Source: a virus
Direction: 5' to 3' (one strand)
DNA: 30,030 bases
IMG/VR virus record: IMGVR_UViG_3300026183_000027
Span: 1 to 30,030 of that record
A model generated the notes under the pieces. That model saw nothing but the letters and a program-made list of their open reading frames with translations, was not told the origin of the DNA and ran no database searches. Positions 23,908 through 30,017 of this stretch are shown here, piece after piece (within the stretch, counting starts at the first letter, position 1; every line of letters begins with the position of its first letter). A program made the position numbers and the translations under genes.

Positions 23908-23936
23908 ATATTACTACAATAAATAATAAAGTGCAA
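23908..23936 (-). promoter_or_regulatory. Minus-strand sigma70-type promoter
   Basis: Minus-strand TTGCAC (23936-23931), a 17-base spacer, and TAATAT (23913-23908). It drives the 64-aa gene ending at 23681. It is divergent to the early promoter at 24131. Confidence 0.78.
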
Positions 23937-23938
23937 GT

Positions 23939-24130
23939 CTTTTTTAAAAAAAAGTTAAGGGTTATATAAAGGGTTATAATAATATAAACAAATTGTGGAT
24001 AACTATGTGGATAACAAGACTTACCATAACCCTTACCATAAGGGTGCAAGAAAAAGACAAAGACAAAGACTAATATAAAGTTAAAGCATAAGAAGAATCA
24101 GAAGAATAAAAAGAATTAGCAAAATAAGTA
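23939..24130. other. Candidate replication origin
   Basis: A gene-free stretch between the divergent early promoters. It has an AT block (T6A8 at 23940-23953) and two AAGGGTTATA direct repeats 12 bases apart (23957, 23969). Two perfect DnaA boxes, TGTGGATAA (complement of TTATCCACA), lie at 23994-24002 and 24006-24014, again 12 bases apart. An inverted ATAACCCTT follows at 24026-24034, then a 7-bp hairpin ACCCTTA/TAAGGGT (24029-24045). A purine-rich run with AAAGAC repeats runs to the early promoter. These are origin-type signals; replication from here is inferred. Confidence 0.62.
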
Positions 24131-24159
24131 TTGACAAGTTCCATATTAATCATTATTCT
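24131..24159 (+). promoter_or_regulatory. Early operon promoter
   Basis: TTGACA at 24131-24136, a 17-base spacer, and TATTCT at 24154-24159. It reads into the early operon beginning at 24190. Confidence 0.87.
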
Positions 24160-24165
24160 TGTAGA

Positions 24166-24184
24166 GTTAGTTAAACGAAGGAGA
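24166..24184 (+). promoter_or_regulatory. Shared leader motif with ribosome site (copy 2)
   Basis: GTTAGTTAAACGAAGGAGA starts 7 bases after the -10 box, at the predicted transcription start, and supplies the ribosome site of the gene at 24190. It matches the copies at 169-187 and 23900-23881. Confidence 0.6.
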
Positions 24185-24189
24185 ACAAA

Positions 24190-24276
24190 ATGTTAGTAGA
24201 AATAATCGCATACTCAGTATTTATAATATTTTTTTGGGAAATGTTTAAAAAGGTGGTACAAGAATGGATACAGTAA
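24190..24276 (+). CDS. Twenty-eight-residue membrane peptide, first early gene
   Basis: ATG at 24190 follows GAAGGAGAACAAA and opens a 28-aa frame with a hydrophobic core (IIAYSVFIIFFW) and a Lys-containing end. It is the first gene after the early promoter and overlaps the next gene by 13 bases, so it is probably translated. It could be a membrane-active micropeptide or only a translated leader. No family is recognised. Confidence 0.58.
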   Translation: MLVEIIAYSVFIIFFWEMFKKVVQEWIQ

Positions 24277-24494
24277 TTAAATTTAATTTTAAAGAATTAG
24301 AATTGTTAATTGAAGTAATGGAAAGAAATCGAATTGACAATGATGATGAAAACAAGTTAAGGCATGAACTACGAAAAATTCGTAAAGATGCAGAAATTAA
24401 GAAAAACACAGATACAGAAGTATTGGCTAACAAGCCATCAGAAGAAGTGAGATTAAATCCTTCTATGAGTACAGCTGTTGATGAAATAGAATAA
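24264..24494 (+). CDS. Hypothetical early protein
   Basis: A 76-aa charged, helical protein with AGGTGG 6 bases before its ATG. The first 55 residues look like a long helix (FKELELLIEVMERNRIDNDD, then RHELRKIRKDAEIKK); the tail is polar and disordered. It precedes the SSB-like gene in the early operon. No family is recognised. Confidence 0.75.
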   Translation: MDTVIKFNFKELELLIEVMERNRIDNDDENKLRHELRKIRKDAEIKKNTDTEVLANKPSEEVRLNPSMSTAVDEIE

Positions 24495-24505
24495 GGAGAA
24501 ATAAT

Positions 24506-25132
24506 ATGGCTTTTGTAAATTTAAAAGACCTAAAAGCAAATGTAGGTGGTCAGTTGAGATTGACTTTAAACTCGGCAGGTGTCTACGAAGAGAAAGAATG
24601 GCAAGGTAAGAAGTTCAATACCTTTAAGTATGAAGTAATCCAAGATAATACAATCAGTACCTTAGATGCTACTGATGCTTTAAAAAGAAAGTTAGATGAA
24701 ATACCTCAAGGAAGTGATTTCCTATTAAGTTGGGAACAATTCACTACTGATTCAGGCGAGCTTAGAAATTATTGGAAGGTTGAACCTACTGATAAGAGTT
24801 CTGCTAATCCAGTATTTGAGAATGTAAAGAAAAGCATCAATGAGTTTGACCAAAAACTACAAGCAGATAAAGCAGTAAAACAAGCAGTAGAAACTACTAA
24901 TCAAGCATATAGCAATCCTGCAAGAATGGGTATGATATTTAATAATACCATTAAATTGTATATTGCCAATGATATGATATGGACTACTGATGAGTTTGTA
25001 AACAACTTTAAACGAGTTGAAGCTTGGGTAGAAGCTTGTGAAAATCCTAAAGCGATACCACAAGCAAGTAAACCTAATGAACCAGTTTCCGAAGAATCGG
25101 TAGAAATCAAAGCAGACGACCTACCATTCTAA
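24506..25132 (+). CDS. Putative single-stranded-DNA-binding protein
   Basis: A 208-aa early protein. The C-terminus ends EIKADDLPF, an acidic tip like the DDDLPF/DDIPF tails that SSB proteins use to recruit partners. The N-terminal half (residues 1-95) is beta-rich, with strands that could form an OB fold (GQLRLTLNSAG, KFNTFKYEVIQDN, DFLLSWEQFTT). A polar linker with Pro, Ser and Glu precedes the tip. Position at the head of the early operon next to the origin and nucleases supports a replication/recombination role. The OB fold is not proven from sequence alone. Confidence 0.6.
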   Translation: MAFVNLKDLKANVGGQLRLTLNSAGVYEEKEWQGKKFNTFKYEVIQDNTISTLDATDALKRKLDEIPQGSDFLLSWEQFTTDSGELRNYWKVEPTDKSSANPVFENVKKSINEFDQKLQADKAVKQAVETTNQAYSNPARMGMIFNNTIKLYIANDMIWTTDEFVNNFKRVEAWVEACENPKAIPQASKPNEPVSEESVEIKADDLPF

Positions 25133-25230
25133 TGAGTAACGAAAATACAATAATAATGCTCTTATTAGTGATTGTTTGGTTGATAGTTGCATTATTTGGA
25201 ATTATGTTTGTGGGGTTAATTATAGTGTAG
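25132..25230 (+). CDS. Thirty-two-residue membrane peptide
   Basis: ATG at 25132 lies on the stop of the previous gene (TAATG). The frame encodes MSNENTIIM followed by an almost entirely hydrophobic stretch (LLLVIVWLIVALFGIMFVGL) and ends IIV. It is a clear single membrane helix. It has no recognised family. The stop-start overlap supports translation; the role is unknown. Confidence 0.6.
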   Translation: MSNENTIIMLLLVIVWLIVALFGIMFVGLIIV

Positions 25231-25235
25231 AAACT

Positions 25236-25311
25236 GGGGCAGCTACTTCTTATTCCTTTGTTTAATTAACATATTACAATCGAATAGTAGCTGTCCCTTT
25301 CTCCTGAAAGG
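25236..25311 (+). promoter_or_regulatory. Structured leader with inverted repeat and covered ribosome site
   Basis: GGGGCAGCTACT (25236-25247) pairs with AGTAGCTGTCCC (25286-25297), 12 pairs with one G-T, around a 38-base loop. The loop holds, on the minus strand, GTTAATTAAACAAAGGA (25270-25254), a further copy of the shared leader motif preceded by TAATAT. Next, CCTTTC (25296-25301) pairs with GAAAGG (25306-25311) around TCCT and covers the ribosome site of the gene at 25317. The two stems share bases 25296-25297, so they compete at their junction. Confidence 0.58.
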
Positions 25312-25316
25312 ATATT

Positions 25317-25679
25317 ATGAAATTTAATAGTGATTTTAAGCATGATTTAGAATTAGGTGAAATGGCAGAAACAGATTTTCATTTAATGCTATCTGAAAAA
25401 AAGATTGAAGTAAAATATGATAGAAAAACAAAAGAAACTGGTAATGTGTATATAGAGTTTGAATCCAGGGATAAACCATCAGGGATTAAAACTACACAAG
25501 CAGATTATTGGACTTATTATATAGATGATGATTTTACCATAACAATTAGTACAGAAAAATTAAAAGATAAAATGAAAAACTTATTTGAAACAAAAAAAGC
25601 AAAAATAATTTCAGGTGGAGATAATAATACTTCAAAGGGATTATTGATAAGGGTACAAGATTTAGTATGCCTAAGTTAA
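25317..25679 (+). CDS. PD-(D/E)xK-like phage protein
   Basis: A 120-aa early protein with the pattern EVKYDRKTKETGNVYIEFES followed by KPSGIKTTQADYW. This E-x-K / TGN-x-x-IE / PSGIxTTxADYW arrangement is seen in small phage proteins of the PD-(D/E)xK nuclease-like group. A resolvase or endonuclease activity is plausible but not shown. Its ribosome site GAAAGGA lies within a hairpin (25296-25311), suggesting controlled translation. The 3' end overlaps the NinG-like gene by 13 bases. Confidence 0.68.
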   Translation: MKFNSDFKHDLELGEMAETDFHLMLSEKKIEVKYDRKTKETGNVYIEFESRDKPSGIKTTQADYWTYYIDDDFTITISTEKLKDKMKNLFETKKAKIISGGDNNTSKGLLIRVQDLVCLS

Positions 25680-26083
25680 AAATATTTCCAAGCGACTCTA
25701 TATGGAGTAAATACATTAGAACAAGAGATAACTGGACTTGTCAAAGATGTGATAAGAAATATGCACCACCTACTTCTGCCTTACATTGTTCACATTTTTG
25801 GTCAAGAGGTAATTGGAGTGTCAGGTTCGATTTTTTTAATTGTCAGGCATTATGTTATGGCTGCCACTCATACTTAGGTGGTAATCCACAAGAGCATAGA
25901 GAATTTATATTGAATAAATTAGGACAAAAAGAATTTGATGCCTTACAGAAAAGAAGAAATACACCATTAAAATCAGGACAAAAGAAATACTTATTATCAA
26001 AAGAATTTAGAAAAGAAGTACAATTAATGTTAGATAACTTAAATCTTAAAAAGTCAGAAGATTTTTACGACTATTTAGATTAG
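25667..26083 (+). CDS. NinG/Rap-like HNH-type nuclease
   Basis: A 138-aa protein with zinc-binding C25xxC28 and C63xxC66, HCSH at 40-43, and RFDFFNCQALCYGCHSYLGG (53-72). This matches the RFDexNxxxQCxxCNxYLSGN signature of lambda NinG-type recombination nucleases. The expected role is processing of recombination or Holliday intermediates. It overlaps the previous nuclease-like gene and precedes further small early genes. The family resemblance is good; the activity is inferred. Confidence 0.82.
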   Translation: MPKLKIFPSDSIWSKYIRTRDNWTCQRCDKKYAPPTSALHCSHFWSRGNWSVRFDFFNCQALCYGCHSYLGGNPQEHREFILNKLGQKEFDALQKRRNTPLKSGQKKYLLSKEFRKEVQLMLDNLNLKKSEDFYDYLD

Positions 26084-26101
26084 GAGAAAAAGGAGAATAA
26101 A

Positions 26102-26236
26102 ATGAGTTGTTACAGAATAATATATTGCTTAACAAAAAAATGCAACACTTTAATAAACAATGACGAAGGTGGATATTGTATAAAGTGTTGGAATAAAAAA
26201 GACGAAGAAGCAAAAAAAGCAAGCAAGAATGGCTAA
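26102..26236 (+). CDS. Forty-four-residue cysteine-rich protein
   Basis: ATG at 26102 follows AAAAAGGAGAATAAA. The 44-aa product has CLTKKC (9-14) and CIKC (26-29), a possible zinc-ribbon knuckle pair, and a Lys/Glu/Ala-rich tail. It overlaps the next gene start. It may bind nucleic acid. No family is recognised. Confidence 0.65.
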   Translation: MSCYRIIYCLTKKCNTLINNDEGGYCIKCWNKKDEEAKKASKNG

Positions 26237-26492
26237 ATCACATAGGACATACGATAAAAACAATAATCCTTTAAAGTTTGAAAAAAGCTTTAAAGAACGA
26301 TTAAAAAAATTTAAAAATGTAGATGCTTGGAGTAAAGAAGGAATAGCAGAAAGAGAAGCTTTTGCAAAACAGTTTGGAAGGGCATGGTATTTATTCCAAG
26401 AAAGTCAAATTAGATACAATAGAGAAAAGACTTGGATAGAACAATTCAATGTTTATACAAGAAGACCAAGAGGAAAGGAGAGAAGTAAATGA
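26229..26492 (+). CDS. Hypothetical early protein
   Basis: An 87-aa basic helical protein (MAKSHRTYDKNNNPLKFEKS start; ends TRRPRGKERSK). It has several Trp and Phe but no cysteine motif. It overlaps both neighbours (start inside the 44-aa gene; stop on the next ATG). Its role is unknown. Confidence 0.72.
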   Translation: MAKSHRTYDKNNNPLKFEKSFKERLKKFKNVDAWSKEGIAEREAFAKQFGRAWYLFQESQIRYNREKTWIEQFNVYTRRPRGKERSK

Positions 26493-26578
26493 TAGACACA
26501 ATAGTTACTATAGGTGTGCTTTATGGATGCTATAAATTATTTCCAAAAGTATACAAAGAAATACACAAATTAGATTAA
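26489..26578 (+). CDS. Twenty-nine-residue peptide
   Basis: ATG at 26489 overlaps the previous stop (ATGA) and follows GGAAAGGAGAGAAGTAA. The encoded MIDTIVTIGVLYGCYKLF has a short hydrophobic N-terminal half and a Lys-rich C-terminal half, possibly a membrane-surface helix. The overlap and ribosome site support translation, but such a short frame could be chance. Confidence 0.48.
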   Translation: MIDTIVTIGVLYGCYKLFPKVYKEIHKLD

Positions 26579-26609
26579 TTAATAATCAGGAGAATAAAGG
26601 GAGAATAAA

Positions 26610-27356
26610 ATGATTGAAATACTTACATCAAACACAAGAGAGTTGTCTAAGCAATATCTGCATAGAACATATCCTCAATACTCAAAAGAAGTTTACACAA
26701 ATTACTATGTATTAGAACAAAGGGATATATCACTATTATTTAAACCTTCATACTGGAAAAATAACTATGCTAAATTTGATAAAGACTTTAAAAAGAAAAT
26801 AGCAAAAAAGGATTTAACTAATTTTAATTTTATAAAACAGAAAAAAAATAGAATTAAATTGTTGAATGAATTGGGATTGCCTTATAGTTTTATAATTAAG
26901 TTTATGAAATGGTATTATCCAAGAATTGGTAAATCGACACTTGCTTATGCTTTAAATGAAAAGACAAGAAAAAAACAAAATAAAGCTACAAAGAAAACAC
27001 AACAAAGTCCTATGCCTAAACTTAAAAAGAAAATAGGTAGAAAGTTTGATATTGTTGGGATGTCTGATGATATTTTGTTAAAACATCTTGGAACTTGTTG
27101 TTATCTTTGTTCAAAAAAGATAAATCCATTAAAAACATCTACTTGGGAAGTAGAACATATTATTCCAACAATTAGTGGTGGGTCAAGACATGTAAATAAT
27201 TTTGGAATGGCTTGTAGGCATTGTAATAGAAGTAAACATGATTATAGCATACCTGAATATATTGAATATATTGAACAACAATATCATCATGTTAAAAAGA
27301 ATAAAAAGAATTTAATAAATACATATAATAAAGCATTGAAATATTCAATGCAATAA
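26610..27356 (+). CDS. HNH endonuclease
   Basis: A 248-aa protein with a basic helical N-terminal region (1-145) and a C-terminal HNH domain. Visible residues are C164xxC167, the EVEHIIP core with H183, SGGSRHVNNF with N196/N197, and C202RHC205NRSKH. This could be a homing-type endonuclease or a phage replication/packaging nuclease; lack of an intron or interrupted gene nearby favours a free-standing enzyme. Two tandem ribosome-site-like AGGAGAATAAA and GGGAGAATAAA precede the ATG. Confidence 0.85.
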   Translation: MIEILTSNTRELSKQYLHRTYPQYSKEVYTNYYVLEQRDISLLFKPSYWKNNYAKFDKDFKKKIAKKDLTNFNFIKQKKNRIKLLNELGLPYSFIIKFMKWYYPRIGKSTLAYALNEKTRKKQNKATKKTQQSPMPKLKKKIGRKFDIVGMSDDILLKHLGTCCYLCSKKINPLKTSTWEVEHIIPTISGGSRHVNNFGMACRHCNRSKHDYSIPEYIEYIEQQYHHVKKNKKNLINTYNKALKYSMQ

Positions 27357-27369
27357 AAGGAGAATAAAA

Positions 27370-28014
27370 ATGGCACATACAATATATAAAACAAAGGAAG
27401 GTAAAAGAGTTAGTTCGGTTACCACAATCATAGGCAACAATCTTGGGTGGAACTTTTATCCATTGTTAAATTGGAATTTAAAATTACTAAAACAGGGAGT
27501 AGACCCAAAAGAAGAATTAAGGTCTGCAGGTAGAACAGGGACTTTAGCACACAATATGATAGAACAGTTTACTATTGGTGGTAGAGTACAGAATTTAGAT
27601 ACCTATTCTCCAACAGAAATTAGTCAAGCTAAACAAGCATATTACAACTATTTGGATTTTAAAAACGACTATCAACCTGAAATCTTGCATAGTGAATTAC
27701 AGATGGTTTCAGAAAAATATAAGTTTGGTGGAACTTGTGATGCAGTAGCTAAAGTAAAGATTGGTAAAAACACCAAGCTAATGATATTAGACTGGAAAAG
27801 TAGTAATTCTATACATTCAGAACATAAAATACAAATATCTGCTTATGCAAAAATGTATGAAGAAAATACAGGCGAAAAAATCAAAGGTGCTTTAATTGTA
27901 CGAATAGACAAAGAAAAAAAAGAGTATCAAGTAGAGCATTTAAAGATTAAAGACTTGAACTGGGGTTGGAAAGTTTTTAAGTTATTACTTAAAATACAGG
28001 AGAATAAAAGATAA
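27370..28014 (+). CDS. RecB/Cas4-type PD-(D/E)xK exonuclease
   Basis: A 214-aa protein with the full RecB-family nuclease order: GTLAH with H61, E109 (SELQ), GGTCDA with D124, LDWKSS with D141 and K143, and QISAY with Q155 and Y159. It should degrade DNA ends and supply single strands for recombination with the SSB-like protein of this operon. No Cas4-type cysteine cluster is seen, so it is a simple RecB-like exonuclease. The stop overlaps the next ATG (TAATG). The ribosome site is AAGGAGAATAAAA. Confidence 0.9.
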   Translation: MAHTIYKTKEGKRVSSVTTIIGNNLGWNFYPLLNWNLKLLKQGVDPKEELRSAGRTGTLAHNMIEQFTIGGRVQNLDTYSPTEISQAKQAYYNYLDFKNDYQPEILHSELQMVSEKYKFGGTCDAVAKVKIGKNTKLMILDWKSSNSIHSEHKIQISAYAKMYEENTGEKIKGALIVRIDKEKKEYQVEHLKIKDLNWGWKVFKLLLKIQENKR

Positions 28015-28373
28015 TGAGAAAACGATTTTTAGATGCAGACATTAATTCAAAGAGTTGGTATAGAAAGCTAACTGCACAGGAAAAAGTGTTATGGTATTAC
28101 ATAAGCACAAGCTGCACCCATGATGGCTTCTGGGAAAAAGATGATGAAGCTATACAATTTTATTGTAATGGGTACGATGGTCAAATTCCAGAAGTAATCA
28201 AAGACAAAATGGGCATGATACAAATAGATGATTCACAATATCTATTAAAAGAATGGATTAAGTTTCAATACAAAGAACTAAAAGAAAATGTATCTACTCA
28301 TAAAAGAATCATAGAACGACTAAGAAGAAAAGGGTTAGACCAACATTTCCCTGAACTACAAGAGAACTTCTAA
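28014..28373 (+). CDS. Replication-initiator-like wHTH protein
   Basis: A 119-aa protein starting MRKRFLDADINSKSWYRKL, with VLWYYISTSCTHDGFWEKDD. This resembles the N-terminal winged-helix domain of phage replication initiator/DnaD-like proteins (K-R-F-x-D...W-x-R-x-L...D-x-x-G-x-W). It may bind the origin or recruit the host helicase. It is short and lacks the usual C-terminal part. It begins on the exonuclease stop and ends on the next gene start. Assigned by pattern; the function is inferred. Confidence 0.65.
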   Translation: MRKRFLDADINSKSWYRKLTAQEKVLWYYISTSCTHDGFWEKDDEAIQFYCNGYDGQIPEVIKDKMGMIQIDDSQYLLKEWIKFQYKELKENVSTHKRIIERLRRKGLDQHFPELQENF

Positions 28374-28579
28374 TGGATACCAAAGAACTAAATTCCATCT
28401 TAATATATTGTAAAGTGAATGACATCTATGAAATTCAATATGTAGAATCTTCAGGTAGAGTTTCATCAGAACTACAAAACACAATGGAATTGTATTGCTT
28501 TAAGTACAATAAATACATACCAGTAAAAGATATAATAAAAACAGCCAAAGAACATGGCTACAACAAGGATTTGGGATAA
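28373..28579 (+). CDS. Hypothetical small early protein
   Basis: A 68-aa protein from a TAATG junction, mixed alpha/beta (NSILIYCKVNDIYEIQYVES), with no recognised domain. It follows the initiator-like gene and may work with it. A larger frame (from 28554) overlaps its last 26 bases. Confidence 0.7.
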   Translation: MDTKELNSILIYCKVNDIYEIQYVESSGRVSSELQNTMELYCFKYNKYIPVKDIIKTAKEHGYNKDLG

Positions 28580-28584
28580 AGATA

Positions 28585-28704
28585 ATGAACATATATTGGC
28601 ATTTAGAAGGAGTGTCGCAGGTAACCAATCCTGTCTACCCTTGGTCAAATATATGCTTTCGAGTCTTATTGGTCTGGCGACATATCCCAAAAATATTAAC
28701 ATGA
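28585..28704 (+). CDS. Thirty-nine-residue frame in a GC-richer stretch
   Basis: ATG at 28585, five bases after the previous stop, opens a 39-codon frame that ends in TGA overlapping the ATG at 28701 (ATGA), exactly the coupling used elsewhere in this genome. The peptide has an unusual composition with Trp, Arg, Val and Pro and little Lys (MNIYWHLEGVSQVTNPVYPW, then SNICFRVLLVWRHIPKILT). The alternative is that the sequence is read in the other frame as the N-terminus of the next protein (from 28554). Evidence for each is about equal. Confidence 0.45.
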   Translation: MNIYWHLEGVSQVTNPVYPWSNICFRVLLVWRHIPKILT

Positions 28705-29003
28705 AAAACTCAATAGACAATCAAGCAAAAGGGTACCAAGACCTAATAGATGAGGTAGAAAAAGAACAAGCAAAGATATTAAAAGAGCTAAAATATGTTA
28801 TTACTGGTATACAAGGGGGAAGGTCATTATCTGACCAAGAATATCAATGCTTTATTGAACGAGCATTAGAAAGAAAGAAATTTGATGATATAGCTTATAA
28901 CATGAGAATATCAGAAAGTTCAGCAAAAACCTATTATAATCGAGCCATAAAAAAGCTATCGAAAGAAGCCACTTTGGTAAAATATAAGCTTCGTAGAAAA
29001 TGA
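28701..29003 (+). CDS. Sigma-region-4-like / phage late regulator protein
   Basis: A 100-aa protein with an N-terminal coiled coil and a C-terminal helix-turn-helix (FDDIAYNMRISESSAKTYYN then RAIKKLS). It resembles sigma-70 region 4 and phage ArpU/RinA-type late transcription regulators. It could activate the packaging/structural operon, which has no obvious housekeeping promoter. Start is uncertain: ATG 28701 overlaps the 28585 frame stop (ATGA), whereas ATG 28554 gives a 149-aa form whose first 49 residues come from a GC-richer stretch. The shorter form contains the whole recognisable domain. Confidence 0.7.
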   Translation: MKNSIDNQAKGYQDLIDEVEKEQAKILKELKYVITGIQGGRSLSDQEYQCFIERALERKKFDDIAYNMRISESSAKTYYNRAIKKLSKEATLVKYKLRRK

Positions 29004-29368
29004 CAGACGACTCTCCAGGAAGATGTGGATTAGATAGTAGGGTATATCAATCTCCGAAAGATAAAAGAAAATTTATAACAGTATATGGAGATAATGATAA
29101 ATATCTTTTATATGAAGAATATATAAAAAGAAAAAAAAGAAAAAAAAAATATAACAGAAGTGAGGGAAATAAAGATGGTAGGCGATATTATATTGTCTGG
29201 GCAAGTGGAAAAATATCAAATTATTTTTTTACCTTAAATCAAGCAAAGTATATAGCACAAAAAAATAGTAAAAACAAAAACTTAGGCAATCCTACAATAT
29301 TTGAAGAAACAAAAGATGAAAACGATTGGATAATTACCTATGAACAAGAATTGCCCCACTATGAATAA
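29000..29368 (+). CDS. Hypothetical basic protein
   Basis: A 122-aa protein starting on the previous stop (ATGA). It has a Lys/Arg-rich middle (EEYIKRKKRKKKYNRSEG), followed by a Tyr- and Asn-rich region (RYYIVWASGKISNYFF) and an acidic end. It has no recognised domain. The basic stretch may contact DNA or RNA. Confidence 0.7.
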   Translation: MTDDSPGRCGLDSRVYQSPKDKRKFITVYGDNDKYLLYEEYIKRKKRKKKYNRSEGNKDGRRYYIVWASGKISNYFFTLNQAKYIAQKNSKNKNLGNPTIFEETKDENDWIITYEQELPHYE

Positions 29369-30017
29369 GTTAGATACAGCATATCATCAACTAAAAGAAC
29401 TATCTCATAGTACAGATTACCACCATTACTTACATAACAAGTATTACACCTACCAACAGCAACTAAAGACCATTAATAATAAACTGGATAAAGAAATGGC
29501 ACATATCCAGGACAATAGAACACCTGAAGAACACTTTATAGACATTTGTAGAGGTTGGCTAGTAGAAGATGTATTTACTTATCTATTCTCATTACCACCA
29601 TATAAAGAACTAACTGCGACCTTTGATAACCATGACCAAGATAGAGTAATAAGAGTCATGAGAAGGGAAATAACTGCAGCACCTGACTTTAAAATAACCT
29701 ATAGAAACAAAACCATAAAGATAGAAGTACAGTCCTTATTTGCTAATATGCCTTATTTCCACATCAAAGAACATAAAGCAAAAAAACTTACTGATAATAA
29801 CAGTTATCTAATCCAATTTAATATCCCACATCAACATATAGTAGTCTTTGAGCCACATCAAATAGAATTAGGCACATATAGACTAATAGAGGACTTTAGT
29901 ACCAATACCATAAAGAAGTATGGATATAAATACATAATAGAAGAACTACCTGAAGAAATGATAGTATCAAACTTCGTCGATAAATTGCCTAAAAAAATAA
30001 TTTCCTTATTTTCTTGA
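29340..30017 (+). CDS. PD-(D/E)xK-like nuclease with ExQ variant
   Basis: A 225-aa protein, last of the early operon. The middle has AAPDFKI (PD), then 12 residues on, IEVQS (ExQ), followed by strands and a helix. This is the spacing of a PD-(D/E)xK nuclease active site, with Gln where Lys is usual, as in some restriction-type enzymes. Start may be ATG 29340 or 29361; neither has a good ribosome site and the preceding gene overlaps both. The last 45 codons are repeated at bases 1-138, where one base differs. It could cut host or incoming DNA; the nuclease role is inferred. Confidence 0.75.
   Translation: MNKNCPTMNKLDTAYHQLKELSHSTDYHHYLHNKYYTYQQQLKTINNKLDKEMAHIQDNRTPEEHFIDICRGWLVEDVFTYLFSLPPYKELTATFDNHDQDRVIRVMRREITAAPDFKITYRNKTIKIEVQSLFANMPYFHIKEHKAKKLTDNNSYLIQFNIPHQHIVVFEPHQIELGTYRLIEDFSTNTIKKYGYKYIIEELPEEMIVSNFVDKLPKKIISLFS

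Noticed and set aside
28612-28683. Possible tRNA (7-bp outer stem and a TTCGAGT motif about 70 bases long)
   Set aside because: The T-arm and D-arm do not pair correctly and no anticodon arm can be built. Kept only as a structured or dual-frame stretch.
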